A stretch of 64,000 bases of DNA from Dethiosulfatarculus sandiegensis (GCF_000931935.2 NZ_AZAC01000083.1:1-64000); one strand, 5' to 3'. Numbered from the stretch's first letter, positions 18,350-28,330 are shown. The notes: a model not told the origin generated them from the letters alone. Made by a program: numbers and translations.

Positions 18350-21300
18350 TTATCCCACGGGGTTATCCCCTGTTTTTCCGTTTGTGGAGATGGTTTCTTT
18401 TCTGTGATAGACCGCATAATAGGCCACCGGCACCACCAAGAGGGTGAAGGCCGTTGAGGCAAACAGCCCAAAAATCAGGGCCCAGGCCAGACCGGAAAAG
18501 ATGGGGTCCAGGGTTATGGGCCAGGCTCCCAGGGCAGTGGTAAGGGCGGTGAGCACAATGGGCCTGAAGCGCACCGCCCCACAACGCAAGATGGCCTGTT
18601 TCAAGCTGAATCCGTGTTCGGCCATGGCGTTTTGCACAAATTCAATAAGCACCAGCGAGTTTCTGATTACAATTCCGCCCAGGGCGATCATCCCGATCAT
18701 GGAAGTGGCGGTGAAAAAAATGGGGTTGGGGAATATATCCACCGGATGGGCCGCCACCAGGTTCAAGAGCCAGAAACCCGGCATAATCCCCAGCATGGTC
18801 AGCGGAATGGCAACCATCAGCAGAAGCGGAATGAAAAAAGATCCGGTCTGCAGCACCAAAAGAATATAAATCCCCATAAGGGCGGCCCCAAAGGCCAGGC
18901 CTAAGTCCCTGAAAACCCTTAAGGTTATGTGCCACTCGCCTTCTCCCTGCCAATTCGCCCGCATCCCTTGGGGAAGGGGATCTTTTTCCAGGCGGGACTG
19001 GATATCCAAAATGGCGGTGGCGGGAGAGCGCCCGGCAACTTCACCATAGACAAAGACCACCGGTTTGAGGTCCTTGTGGTAAATGGGCTGCTCAGAGGGA
19101 GACCTGACAAAATTTCCCAGCTCGGCCAAGGGCAAGACGTGACCGCTTTTTGAGCGCACCGGCATCTCGCCCAGGCTGACCAGGTTGGAGCGGTGGGCCC
19201 TGGGCAGGGTGAGACAGACTGAAAGGGTCTGGCGTTCATGGGGCAGATGAATGGTGGCCGCAGGCGTGCCGCTTAAGGCAAGCCTCAGGGCCTCAACGAT
19301 CCGGCTGGTGGTAACCCCGTGCAGGCCCGCTTTTTCTTTATCTATCTTAAAATCTATTCTGGTACGCGGGGTTTCCGCGGAATCATCTATATCCACTACG
19401 TTGGGTTCTTCGGCCATGGCTTTTTTAAGATGCCCGGCTGCCTTGATCAGCTTGTTATAGGGGGTGTCGGGACTGCCTTCCAACTCCGCCACCAGGGTGG
19501 ACATTACCGGCGGCCCCGGCGGGGTCTCCACCAGTTTGAGGTTCACCCCGTATTGCTCGGCTATACGGGCCAGGTCCCTTCTCAGTCTCAGTACAATGGC
19601 GTGGCTTTGCTGCTTCCTTTTTTCCTTGGCTGCCAGATTGATTCTGATATCAGCCACATTCCCTCCCTGGCGCAGGTAATAGTGCCTCACCATGCCGTTG
19701 AAATCCATGGGTGAGGAGATGCCCACATAACTGGTGAAATCAGTCACCTCGGCCACCCGGGCCAGGTAGCGTTCAAAATGGCGCACCACCCGGTCAGTTT
19801 CCTCCAGGGTCTGGCCTTCGGGAAGATCCAGCACCAGCTGGAATTCGTTTTTATTGTCAAAGGGCAGCATCTTGAGCGGCACTTTGCGTAAAACGGCCAG
19901 TGAGCACGAAGCAGCCAGAAGCACCAGGATTATAGTCAGGAGAAGCCAACGTTTTGCCCTGGAATCCAAAAAGGGCTCCACCACCGCCTTGTATGTCCTG
20001 GAAATGAATCCGGAGGCAAGATCCGCCTTGGTGAGGCTGGAATCCAGGCCTGCCGGGGTGGCGGGGGCTTTTTTCTTCAGCAGATGATAGCTGAGCCAGG
20101 GAACCACGGTCAGGGCCCAAAGGGTGGAAAAGGTTACGGTGAGCGGCACATTGGCGGCCATGGGGGCCATATAGGGCCCCATCATACCGGTTATAAAGAA
20201 CATCGGCAAAAAGCTGATGATAATGGCCAGGGTGGACATGATCACCGGCGGCAGCACCTCCTGCACCGCCTCCAGGGTGGCCCAGCGGGGCCTTCTGCGC
20301 CCCATGATGATGTGACGCTGGATATTGTCCACATTGGTTATGGGGTCGTCGACCACCAGGCCCAGGGAAAGGATCAGGGCGAACATGGTCACCCGGTTTA
20401 TGGTGTAGCCGAACAGGTAGTTGACAAAAAGGGCCAGGGCAAAGCTCAAGGGAACCGCCAGGGCCACCACCAGGGCCTCGCGCCAGCCCAGGGTGAAGGC
20501 CAAAAGAGCCACCACGGTGATCACGGCAAAGAAAAGGGAATTTAAAAGTTCATTGGATTTGACCTGGGCCGTTTCTCCGTAGTTTCGGGTTACCCGGACC
20601 TCCACCCCTTGGGGCAGAATTTCTTTTTGCAGATCATGCATTTTTTTTAGAACGTCTTCGGCCACCATCACTGCGTTGGTGCCGGGTTTCTTAGCCACGG
20701 CCAAGGTGACTGCCGGGTGGGAGCCCTGGTTGGGGTCTTGTCCTTTTTCTTTGAGATAACGCTGGCTAAAGCCGATTCTGGTGTAGCTTGCAGGCTCTTC
20801 AGGTCCGTCTATGATGCGGGCCACATCCCTTAAATAGACCGGCCTGTTCTGATGCACTCCCACCACCAGGTCCCCCACTTCTTCCGGGTGGCTTAAAAAC
20901 GAGTCGCTGGTCACTTGAAAGGAGCGGTTGCCCTGGCTCAAGCGGCCTGCCTTTAAGGAGGCGTCGGCCCCGGCCAGGGCCTGGTGAACCTCGCGGGCGG
21001 TGACCTGAAAGCCGCTTAAGAGCCGAGGGATAAGCTCCACCCGAACTTCCCTGGGCCTGCCGCCGACCAAGGTGATGCGGCTGGTGTCCATGACCCGGGC
21101 CAGGCGGGCCATTGCCTCTTCGCCCATGCGCCTTAACTGATGATCGTTGTACTCAGTGGAGTGAAGGGTGAGGGTGACGATCGGCACATCGTCTATTTCC
21201 ACCGGCTTAACCACCCAGGACCTCACCAGGGGCGGGGCCTGGTCCTGGTTCATCATTATTTTATTGTGCAGCTTGACCAGGGATTCTTCCCGGTCCTGGC

Positions 21301-21640
21301 CCACAAAAAACCGCACCGTAACCACGGCGCCCCCCGGGCGGCTCTGGGAATAGACATGTTCCACTCCGTCTATCTGCCATAAAAGCCGCTCCAAGGGGGT
21401 GGCAACCAGTTTTTCCACTTCCCGGGCGCTGGCCCCCGGAGCCTGCACAAAAACATCGGCCAGGGGAACTACTATCTGTGGCTCTTCCTCCCTGGGGGTG
21501 AGCCAAAGAGCCGCCGCACCAAGAGATACGGCCAGGAGTATCAGGATGATCGCAACCTGTGAGTTCAGAAAAGGTTGAACTATTCTGGCTACAGGCCCCA
21601 GGCGGGGCATGTCTTGGGGGTTCTCTATTCGATTACTCAT
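18350..21640 (-). CDS. RND efflux transporter permease subunit
   Basis: An inner-membrane proton-driven pump of 1096 residues, AcrB/MMPL superfamily. Two repeats of one helix, a large periplasmic loop and a helix bundle are visible. The TM4 proton-relay region reads GLVVDDPITNVDNIQ with its paired Asp, as in HAE-1 type pumps. ATG 21640 overlaps the adaptor's stop (ATGAGTAA), so the two are translationally coupled; an upstream in-frame start at 21658 is less likely. No TolC-type outer-membrane gene is adjacent, so the outer channel must be encoded elsewhere. Substrate unknown. Confidence 0.93.
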   Translation of the reverse strand: MSNRIENPQDMPRLGPVARIVQPFLNSQVAIILILLAVSLGAAALWLTPREEEPQIVVPLADVFVQAPGASAREVEKLVATPLERLLWQIDGVEHVYSQSRPGGAVVTVRFFVGQDREESLVKLHNKIMMNQDQAPPLVRSWVVKPVEIDDVPIVTLTLHSTEYNDHQLRRMGEEAMARLARVMDTSRITLVGGRPREVRVELIPRLLSGFQVTAREVHQALAGADASLKAGRLSQGNRSFQVTSDSFLSHPEEVGDLVVGVHQNRPVYLRDVARIIDGPEEPASYTRIGFSQRYLKEKGQDPNQGSHPAVTLAVAKKPGTNAVMVAEDVLKKMHDLQKEILPQGVEVRVTRNYGETAQVKSNELLNSLFFAVITVVALLAFTLGWREALVVALAVPLSFALALFVNYLFGYTINRVTMFALILSLGLVVDDPITNVDNIQRHIIMGRRRPRWATLEAVQEVLPPVIMSTLAIIISFLPMFFITGMMGPYMAPMAANVPLTVTFSTLWALTVVPWLSYHLLKKKAPATPAGLDSSLTKADLASGFISRTYKAVVEPFLDSRAKRWLLLTIILVLLAASCSLAVLRKVPLKMLPFDNKNEFQLVLDLPEGQTLEETDRVVRHFERYLARVAEVTDFTSYVGISSPMDFNGMVRHYYLRQGGNVADIRINLAAKEKRKQQSHAIVLRLRRDLARIAEQYGVNLKLVETPPGPPVMSTLVAELEGSPDTPYNKLIKAAGHLKKAMAEEPNVVDIDDSAETPRTRIDFKIDKEKAGLHGVTTSRIVEALRLALSGTPAATIHLPHERQTLSVCLTLPRAHRSNLVSLGEMPVRSKSGHVLPLAELGNFVRSPSEQPIYHKDLKPVVFVYGEVAGRSPATAILDIQSRLEKDPLPQGMRANWQGEGEWHITLRVFRDLGLAFGAALMGIYILLVLQTGSFFIPLLLMVAIPLTMLGIMPGFWLLNLVAAHPVDIFPNPIFFTATSMIGMIALGGIVIRNSLVLIEFVQNAMAEHGFSLKQAILRCGAVRFRPIVLTALTTALGAWPITLDPIFSGLAWALIFGLFASTAFTLLVVPVAYYAVYHRKETISTNGKTGDNPVG

Positions 21641-22706
21641 GGTCCGGCCCCTGGCCAAGGGTTTCTTTGCCGCTCAGTCCGGAGAGTATTTCGACCATGC
21701 CTTTGCGCTGCCTGCCGGTGGTTACATGAGTGCGCTCATATCCCTCCTTGGTCTTGACCAGGACCATCTCCAGCTGGCCGACCCTGAAGACGGCGCTCCC
21801 GGGAACTACTATAACCCGGCTTTTTCCCACCGGAATAAGCAGCCTGCCGAACATGCCGGAATAGACTCCCTGGTCTCCGGGAATATGCACCTTGACCAAA
21901 AAGGCCCTGGTCTGCGGGTCTGCGGCCGGTGCGATTTCAACGATCTTGCCGGGCATGGTTTTTTGCATGGCCGGTATGGAAACCAAAAGCTCCTGACCAA
22001 GCTTCACCATGTTGATCAGGCCTTCACGCACCAGCGCCTCGAGCTGCATGGCCGCGCCTGTCTGCAGGATAAAAAGGGGCCTTCCGGGCAGGGCCAGGTC
22101 TCCGGGGTCTACCAGCCTTTTGACGATTTGCCCTGCGTCCGGGGCCTTAATCATGGTGTAACCCAGGGCGATTTTAGCCTCTTCCAGGCTTTCTTCAGCC
22201 CGCAAGGTGGCTGCCCTGGCCCTTTGGTCCGCCTCCTTGGCCCGGTCCAGCTCACTTTTGGGCGCGGCTCCCACCTTGGCCAACCTTTGCAGCCTGCCGT
22301 ATTCAGTGGCGGACAGACTTTGGGCCGCCCGGGCGGAATCCAACTGGTGCCGGGCCTGGCCCACCCTGGCCCGGTATTCCTGGTCGGCCAAAGAAGCCAG
22401 CAACTGGCCTTCCTTAACCCTGTCTCCGGTCCTTACCTGCACTTTAAGAATTCTGCCCCTGACCTGTGCCTCCACCTGGGCCTCGGTGGTGGGCCTGACC
22501 GTACCGACTGCTTCGTAAATATCAGGCCAGGATTGAATTTCAGCCTTTAAATCCTGATAGACCGACTTAGGGTGAGGGAGTTCTGCTGCGGTTTTGCCCG
22601 GTGCGATTTTACCGGTGGTGAAAAAACCGCCTGTGTACAGTATCAACAGGATAAGGCACAAGGCCCCACCCAATATGGTAAGCGCCTTTATGGCTTTTTT
22701 ATTCAT
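21633..22706 (-). CDS. RND efflux periplasmic adaptor (membrane fusion protein)
   Basis: A 357-residue HlyD-family adaptor. An N-terminal membrane segment (about residues 8-28) is followed by the split lipoyl domain (EAQVRGRILKVQVRTGDRVKEG), an alpha-helical hairpin rich in Ala/Arg/Leu (about 110-170), the second lipoyl half (GYTMIKAPDAGQIVKRLVDPG), and the beta-barrel. It bridges the inner-membrane pump to an outer-membrane channel. It starts at ATG 22706 with GGGAGCG upstream and overlaps the pump gene. A near-perfect 18-bp palindrome about 145 bases upstream may be an operator. Confidence 0.92.
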   Translation of the reverse strand: MNKKAIKALTILGGALCLILLILYTGGFFTTGKIAPGKTAAELPHPKSVYQDLKAEIQSWPDIYEAVGTVRPTTEAQVEAQVRGRILKVQVRTGDRVKEGQLLASLADQEYRARVGQARHQLDSARAAQSLSATEYGRLQRLAKVGAAPKSELDRAKEADQRARAATLRAEESLEEAKIALGYTMIKAPDAGQIVKRLVDPGDLALPGRPLFILQTGAAMQLEALVREGLINMVKLGQELLVSIPAMQKTMPGKIVEIAPAADPQTRAFLVKVHIPGDQGVYSGMFGRLLIPVGKSRVIVVPGSAVFRVGQLEMVLVKTKEGYERTHVTTGRQRKGMVEILSGLSGKETLGQGPDHE

Positions 22707-22850
22707 TCAAACGCTCCCTACCGCTTTTTAACCGTAACATTTTAGGGAAAGTGATCTCTCCCCGATTCAGTACACCGGTTTACCACAAGGGGATAAACCT
22801 TTGCATTGGTTAAGTTAAATAAGCTCAGTATACCGCATTGATGGCTTAAC

Positions 22851-22868
22851 TATCTGATATAACAGATA
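22851..22868. promoter_or_regulatory. Palindromic operator candidate upstream of the RND pair
   Basis: TATCTG and CAGATA flank a six-base centre that is itself nearly symmetrical, giving an 18-bp palindrome with one mismatched pair. It is about 145 bases before the adaptor start on the divergent strand. The binding protein is unknown; no regulator gene is adjacent to the pump. Confidence 0.35.
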
Positions 22869-23539
22869 TAAGGCATGACACTTGTGAGCCTGTCCAGAGA
22901 AGGGGTGTGGCCATGCCTATGATTTTAAAGATTATATTTCATGATAGACAAATAAAAGGTCAATGCAAGAGGCTTTACATACTTCAACCAGGCGCGTTTA
23001 TACCGGGGGAAGGGTTCGGTTTTGGTCAAACAGTCAAAAAAAGACCTTAAAGAGGCTTTGAAGGCGAGTATGTAACGCGCTGTTTTGGGCGGTGAAAAAT
23101 TCATTGCCGCTTTTAATTCGGAGGCATTTAGGGAGACAATTATCAGGCAAAAGGCCCCTTTAGATTAATTTGCATTAAAGAAGTCTTGGAAATTACTGTT
23201 TAAGATTAAGTTTAACCTGAAAAATTAGGCATTAAATACATTAGTCATAAATATTTTTATGGCTTACTTCATTGCTGAAAAAATTTCGCCCGCTGAAAAG
23301 AAAAATATATAAAAAGACATATCATGTAGGGTTTTGTCTTTATTAATTTCTATAAAAAATGTGGAAAATAGTATACGAAAACTAAGAATATCCTTAGTTT
23401 AATGTTTAAACATTGTGAACAAGATTCATTAATGGGCTAAAATCTGTGTATTCAGTAGGTTATAATTTTGTATAACATGTTGAAAATATTATAATTTTAT
23501 AAATAATTAAAAGGAATAAAATTTAGCTTGACCTTTAAG

Positions 23540-23581
23540 TTGAAAGTATGAATGATATACTTTATTAATTGAAAATATGAA
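23540..23581 (+). promoter_or_regulatory. Promoter/operator candidate of rpiR
   Basis: Two copies of a 13-base element (TTGAAAGTATGAA at 23540-23552 and TTGAAAATATGAA at 23569-23581) lie just before the rpiR start. The first overlaps an inverted repeat AAAGTAT-N7-ATACTTT (23543-23563). A possible -35 TTGAAA (23540) and -10 TATTAA 17 bases later also fit. The position suits autoregulation by RpiR. Confidence 0.4.
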
Positions 23582-23592
23582 GGAAAAACTGC

Positions 23593-24486
23593 ATGACGCT
23601 GTTGGATAAAAAATTCTTCGGCTCACTGCAAGCCTCATACTCAAGACTTACCCCGGGTGAAAAGCTGGTAGCTGAGTATTTATCAGCCAATTTGCAGGTA
23701 GCGGCTTTCATGACCTGCTCAGAGCTGGGTAAAGCCAGCGGGGTGAGTGAGACAACGGTCATTCGTCTAGCTGGCACCCTGGGTTATTCCGGGTATTCCG
23801 AGCTGAAAAAAGCTATGCAAAAGCTGGTGCGTAAAAGCCTTTCCACCAGCGATCAATTGGACTCCACAATCCGGAATATAGGCCAGGCCGGATATTTAAA
23901 CGAAATTTACGAGCTTGATCAGCAGAATCTCAGCCAGACTTTTTATCTGAACAGCACTCAGGATATCGAGCAGGCTGTGACCATGATGTGCCGGGCCGGA
24001 AAGCTGATAATAGCCGGGCTTGGACTTTCCACCGGTGTTGTCAGGTTTCTCTCAGGCAGGTTGAGGCGTATTAAAAAAGATGTGATAGAGATAAACGCCA
24101 CTGGGCATGTGCTGGTGGAAAAAATGGCCATGGCCACAGGCGAAGACCTTTTGATTGCTTTTTCCTTTCCTTCTTATTCCAAGGACATGCCCAAGGTGTT
24201 CCGTCATATGAAAGAGGAATTGGGAGGGAAAACCATGCTTATTAGCGATTCGCGGGTGGGAGAGACCCAGCGGTTCGCCGATCTGGTGCTTTTGGCGGTC
24301 AGCGACAGCCTGGCCTTCACCAACTCCATGGTGGCCCCCTTTATGCTGGCCAATATGCTCAGTGTGGGGGTTGCTCTGCAGAACCAGGAGGGTTCACTAG
24401 AGCAATTAAGAAAAAATCAGCTTCTGGCCGACACCCTGGGGCATTCCTTTAGCTCGTTCAAGGGTGACGGTTTTGATGAAAAATAA
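23593..24486 (+). CDS. MurR/RpiR family transcriptional regulator
   Basis: A 297-residue regulator with an N-terminal HTH_6 domain (about residues 10-85; SELGKASGVSETTVIRLAGTLGYSG is the helix-turn-helix region) and a C-terminal SIS domain (about 125-265; KLIIAGLGLSTG, DLLIAFSFPSYSKD). SIS domains sense phosphosugars or similar ligands. It is the first gene of the poly-gamma-glutamate / gamma-glutamyl locus, all on the same strand, and probably controls it. Repeats just upstream suggest autoregulation. Ligand unknown. Confidence 0.92.
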   Translation: MTLLDKKFFGSLQASYSRLTPGEKLVAEYLSANLQVAAFMTCSELGKASGVSETTVIRLAGTLGYSGYSELKKAMQKLVRKSLSTSDQLDSTIRNIGQAGYLNEIYELDQQNLSQTFYLNSTQDIEQAVTMMCRAGKLIIAGLGLSTGVVRFLSGRLRRIKKDVIEINATGHVLVEKMAMATGEDLLIAFSFPSYSKDMPKVFRHMKEELGGKTMLISDSRVGETQRFADLVLLAVSDSLAFTNSMVAPFMLANMLSVGVALQNQEGSLEQLRKNQLLADTLGHSFSSFKGDGFDEK

Positions 24487-24584
24487 ATTATTTTGGCAGT
24501 TTATATTGGTAAAACCCTATTAGGGGAAATTTAAACAAAAAGGGCTTCCCTTTGGGAAAGCCAAAAAAGACGAAAGGGAAAACC

Positions 24585-25139
24585 ATGAGGGTAAAATGGA
24601 TGGCGGCACTGGTTGTGGCTGGATTGTTTTTGCTCGGCGCGCAAAGTTCCTTTGCCGCTGATATTGCCCTTACTCCGGCGGGCCAGAGCCCGGACGCCAT
24701 GATGGTCAAGGTGATCTTGAAGAAAATGAAGGTAAGCGCCGATCTTAACAAGATGCTGAAAGCCTCTGATTTAAGCGGCGAAAAGGTTCTTATCGCCGTG
24801 GTCGGCGGCAGCTCCAAGGGCCTGGGCGCGGCAGGCATTGACAAGGACCAGGAAAAGAGCAGGCTGGAAGACCTGCTCAAGGCGGCCAAGGAAAAGGGGA
24901 TCAAGGTCCTGGTGATGCATGTGGGCGGCAAGAGCCGCAGGGGCAAGCTGTCAGACAGCTTTATCACCTGCGCCGTGCCGAGTGCGGACAAGGTGATTGT
25001 GGTCAAGGGCAGCAACCATGACGGCATCTTCGACAAGAACCTGGCGAGCAAGGATATAGAGATCCTATCCGCCGAGAATATCCGCAAAACCTCCGTTCCC
25101 CTGAAAAAGGTTCTGACCGATTGGGGCGTGATCAAGTAA
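24585..25139 (+). CDS. Secreted DUF6305-like protein
   Basis: A 184-residue protein with a clear signal peptide (Arg-Val-Lys, hydrophobic core, SSFAA cleavage near residue 25). The mature part has blocks LTPAGQSPDAMMVKVILKK, VVGGSSKGLGAAGID, and KVLVMHVGGKSRRGKLSD, which I recall from DUF6305, a small exported family without assigned function. It looks like a Rossmann-type periplasmic ligand-binding domain (inference). ATG 24585 was chosen over 24552 because it begins the signal peptide and follows GAAAGGGA. In this locus it could be a solute receptor for the permease at 28413. Confidence 0.65.
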   Translation: MRVKWMAALVVAGLFLLGAQSSFAADIALTPAGQSPDAMMVKVILKKMKVSADLNKMLKASDLSGEKVLIAVVGGSSKGLGAAGIDKDQEKSRLEDLLKAAKEKGIKVLVMHVGGKSRRGKLSDSFITCAVPSADKVIVVKGSNHDGIFDKNLASKDIEILSAENIRKTSVPLKKVLTDWGVIK

Positions 25140-25285
25140 TCCCATGCCGGAGACTGCCGGGCTCCTTTTGCGGGATTTCTGCGTTCTCCGGTCATGTCCA
25201 TTGTGGGGGGCTTTGAGCTCCGGCAGGAGGTGAAATCATCTTTTGTGAGCAATGACCCCACAAGTAACAAAGGAGAGGTGGGTTG

Positions 25286-27058
25286 ATGAAAAAGTTAAGT
25301 TGTATTTCTGTTGTTCTTTTGTTCCTTTTGGTTACTGCCACAGGCGCCCTGGCCGTAAAACAGGGTCAGATGCTCAAATCAAAAAGCGGCATGGTGGTTG
25401 CGGCCAATCCCCTGGCAGCCAAGGTTGGCGCCGAGATTCTGGAAAAGGGCGGCAACGCGGTTGACGCAGCCATTGCGGTGAGTTTCGCTCTGGGCGTGGT
25501 GGAGCCCTATGCCTCCGGCATCGGCGGCGAAGGCTACATGGTTATCGCCCTCAAGGACGGTCGCAAGGTGGCGATTGATTTCAGAAGCGCGGCGCCGATG
25601 GGGGCCAGTTACGAGGCCCTGAAAAAGTCCGGACTCACCTTGAAGCAGGCCAGGTACACCCCCAAGGCCTTCTGCATCCCCGGCGTTCTGGCCGGTGTGG
25701 CCAAGGCCCATGAGATTGGTGCGAGCCTGCCTTTGGCCGATCTGATCGCTCCGGCCGTGAAATTGGCTGAAGAGGGTTTCAAGGTCAACAAGACCTTTGC
25801 CAAGGTCAGCAAGATGACCTTTGAGAAGGTCACCAAAAACGCCCCTGATTTTCTTAATGACAGCATGCCCTGGGCCGAAGGGGATTATTTTAAGAACCCC
25901 GCTCTGGCCAAGACCTTGAAGCTGATCGCCGAAAAGGGCGTGGATGAGTTTTACAAGGGCAAGTTGGCCGACAATCTCGACTCCTTTATGCAGAAAAACG
26001 GTGGTTGGGCCAGAAAGTCCGACCTTGAGGCCTATAAGGCCCTGGTAAGGAAGCCGGTTAAGAGCACCTACCGGGGTTATGACCTGTATCTGCCCGGTTC
26101 TCCGGTCGGCGGCCCCAGGGTGGCGGCCACCTTGAATATACTGGAACACTTCAATATGGGCGCCATGAGCTGGGACGATCCTTTGGCGATTCACCTCATG
26201 CAGGAAGCCATGATCCTGACCGCCCTGGACCAGCGCAAATTCCTGGGCGATCCCAACACCACCCCCGATATCCCCGAAGCCGGTTACATGAGCAAGGAAT
26301 ATGCCCGTCAGCGCATGATGCGCATTGACCTGGCCAAGGCCTCTGACCCGGCCACCTGGCGGACCGCCCGGGTGGGTGATCCTGCCAAGTACAATAATGG
26401 CGAGTCTTACCAGGATGTCATGCTCAAAGCCGCCGAAGCCAAGCTGAAAAAGGTGGCCTCCCTCAAGGGACAGTCCCCGGTTGAGCATTCCTCCACCACC
26501 CATTTCTCGGTGATGGATAAAGACGGCAACGCCGTGGCCTGGACCCAGACCATCTCCTACTTCTTTGGCACCGGCAATTGGGTGGACGGCTACTTCCTTA
26601 ACAACGAACTTTACAACTTCACCAGCAAGCCGAAACCCGGCAGCCCTGAAAACCTGGTCGGCGGCCGTCGCCCCCGCACCACCATCGTACCCTGCTTTGT
26701 GGAAAAAGACGGCAAGATCCGCTGGATCATCGGTTCTCCGGGCGGCGGCAGGATCGGTTCCACGGTTATCGAGATCCTGGTCAACTTAATCGATTTCAAT
26801 ATGGATCTCAGAAACGCGGTGGAAGCCCCCAAATTCACGGGCTACGATTCCTACAAGGACCTGCGCATGGAGGACAACTATCCTGCCAAGACCATGAAGT
26901 TCTTGGAAAAGGTCTTTGGTCACAAGGTCAAGACCTATGAGTATCCCCATCTTTACTTTGGCGGCCCCAACACCATTGCCGTGTATCCCGGCGGCGAGCT
27001 CCTGGGTGTGGGCACCCTTCGTCGTTTGGGTGCGGCAGCCGCGCCTGAACTGAACTGA
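25286..27058 (+). CDS. ggt: Gamma-glutamyltransferase (first copy)
   Basis: An exported N-terminal-nucleophile enzyme of 590 residues that cleaves or transfers gamma-glutamyl bonds. A signal peptide (to about residue 23) precedes the large-subunit domain (GGNAVDAAIAVSFALGVVEP, GIGGEGYM). The autoprocessing site and catalytic Thr404 are in HSSTTHFSV, followed by DGNAVAWTQT and the GSPGGGRIGST motif. The PGKRP-type block reads GGRRPRTTIVP, and FFGTGN replaces the usual GSG loop, so this copy is more diverged than the second. ATG 25286 follows GGAGAGG. It could act on gamma-glutamyl polymer or peptides. Confidence 0.93.
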   Translation: MKKLSCISVVLLFLLVTATGALAVKQGQMLKSKSGMVVAANPLAAKVGAEILEKGGNAVDAAIAVSFALGVVEPYASGIGGEGYMVIALKDGRKVAIDFRSAAPMGASYEALKKSGLTLKQARYTPKAFCIPGVLAGVAKAHEIGASLPLADLIAPAVKLAEEGFKVNKTFAKVSKMTFEKVTKNAPDFLNDSMPWAEGDYFKNPALAKTLKLIAEKGVDEFYKGKLADNLDSFMQKNGGWARKSDLEAYKALVRKPVKSTYRGYDLYLPGSPVGGPRVAATLNILEHFNMGAMSWDDPLAIHLMQEAMILTALDQRKFLGDPNTTPDIPEAGYMSKEYARQRMMRIDLAKASDPATWRTARVGDPAKYNNGESYQDVMLKAAEAKLKKVASLKGQSPVEHSSTTHFSVMDKDGNAVAWTQTISYFFGTGNWVDGYFLNNELYNFTSKPKPGSPENLVGGRRPRTTIVPCFVEKDGKIRWIIGSPGGGRIGSTVIEILVNLIDFNMDLRNAVEAPKFTGYDSYKDLRMEDNYPAKTMKFLEKVFGHKVKTYEYPHLYFGGPNTIAVYPGGELLGVGTLRRLGAAAAPELN

Positions 27059-27070
27059 TCAATTAAAAGA

Positions 27071-27096
27071 GCCGGGGCTGCGTTGGCGGCCCCGGC
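27071..27096 (+). terminator. GC-rich hairpin between ggt and the next gene
   Basis: GCCGGGGC (27071-27078) pairs with GCCCCGGC (27089-27096). No T-run follows on the plus strand, so it is more likely a transcript-stabilising or partial-termination structure inside the operon than a full stop. Confidence 0.4.
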
Positions 27097-27166
27097 CCAA
27101 AAATTATTATGACAGCTTAAAAGCAGATCTCGGTAGTTGATCCGGTTTTAACTGACGGAGCCAGTC

Positions 27167-28330
27167 ATGAAAAATAAACCTGTTACAAGGGCCGCCGCAG
27201 AGCAGGGCTCCTGCCCTGATTCAGCAGGAGATTCATCGGTCAGCCGCAGAAATTTTTTAAAAGGTTCCCTTACCTTGGGCGCATCTTTAGCCCTGGTGGG
27301 ACTGGGCCCGGTGACCGGGGCCAACGCGGCCTTTGTTTATCCCGATATAAGACCCAGCCAGGGGGTTACCAAAAAACTCTGGCTGTCCCACTATATGCCA
27401 AGCCTGAAAGGCACCAACCTAGACACCCCGGTTTTCTTTTTTGAGAGCGGAAAACCAGGAGCAACCGCCCTTTTGATCGGCGGCACCCATTGCAGTGAAG
27501 TGGCGGCCCACACCGCAGCCCTTTGCGTGCTGGAAAATGCCCGGGTGGAAAAGGGAAGACTTATTGTCATTCCCTATGCCAACCGGAGCGGCCTTTCCAC
27601 AAGAGACACCATAAACAATATTCCTCGCTGGCACGGTATCAAAAGCAGAAGCGGCCCCCGCTACATCTGCTATGGAAACCGGCGAACCGATCCCAAGGAT
27701 CAAAAGGTCCCTGATCCTGAGCAGTATGTGCACCCCTCAGGGTATGTTAATAAAAAAGGCAACGAAGCCCGCAATTTGAATCGCTGCTATCCGGGGCTCA
27801 AGGACGGAACCCCCACCGAGCAGTTGGCCTATGGCATTATTCAGCTTGTAAAGGCCGAAAAGGCGGATTTTTGCCTGGATTGCCATGAGGCCAGCACCCC
27901 CAGCGGCAAACAGGCCCCGAACAGAAAGAAAAGCGGCCGCCTGGCCTACACCCTGGTCTCCCATCCCTCGGGTCTGGAGATAGCGGCCAGCGCCATTCTG
28001 GACCTGGAAGAGGATGCGGGCATAACCATGAAGCTGGAGGAATCCCGCAAGGGCTTCAGGGGCCTCAGCCATCTGGAGATCGGCGACGCCACTGACTGCG
28101 TGTCCTTTTTGAGTGAAAGCCCCAATCCAGGCCAGGACTGGGATGCCTCAGACGCCGAAGTGATAAATAACCCCAAATATCCCTTTGCCCACCGGGTGGG
28201 CCTGCATGTCAGGCTCTTTTTAAAACTGGCGGAAAATTACGAGCTTTTAAAAGACAAAGGGCTGATTATAAAAGGTTTGCCCAGCTATGGTGATTTGATG
28301 GCAAAAGGCGTGGGCGCATTTTTGAACTGA
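27167..28330 (+). CDS. Tat-exported M14-like zinc hydrolase (succinylglutamate desuccinylase/aspartoacylase type)
   Basis: A 387-residue enzyme with a twin-arginine signal (SRRNFLKG, Arg27-Arg28, then a hydrophobic core to about residue 55), so it should be exported folded with its metal. The zinc motif is GGTHCSE (His108, Glu111) and the third ligand is probably His240 in DCHEAS; NLNRCYPG is the family's substrate-arginine region. Relatives remove N-acyl or C-terminal amino acids. It lies between ggt and a carboxylate-type permease and has a homologue at 29914 in the same operon. Hydrolysis of a gamma-glutamyl or N-acyl-glutamate product is inferred from context only. Confidence 0.82.
   Translation: MKNKPVTRAAAEQGSCPDSAGDSSVSRRNFLKGSLTLGASLALVGLGPVTGANAAFVYPDIRPSQGVTKKLWLSHYMPSLKGTNLDTPVFFFESGKPGATALLIGGTHCSEVAAHTAALCVLENARVEKGRLIVIPYANRSGLSTRDTINNIPRWHGIKSRSGPRYICYGNRRTDPKDQKVPDPEQYVHPSGYVNKKGNEARNLNRCYPGLKDGTPTEQLAYGIIQLVKAEKADFCLDCHEASTPSGKQAPNRKKSGRLAYTLVSHPSGLEIAASAILDLEEDAGITMKLEESRKGFRGLSHLEIGDATDCVSFLSESPNPGQDWDASDAEVINNPKYPFAHRVGLHVRLFLKLAENYELLKDKGLIIKGLPSYGDLMAKGVGAFLN

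Larger units (their letters stand above)
22707..23592. other. AT-rich intergenic region between divergent RND and rpiR operons
   Basis: About 885 bases that are visibly much more AT-rich than the flanking genes, with no credible open frame. It separates divergent transcripts and must hold both promoters. Two operator-like repeats are listed separately (22851-22868 and 23540-23581). The base composition could also mark an old insertion boundary for the poly-gamma-glutamate locus. Confidence 0.55.

Noticed and set aside
25379..26503. Minus-strand open frame opposite the first ggt
   Set aside because: Shadow of the GGT gene; no recognisable protein.
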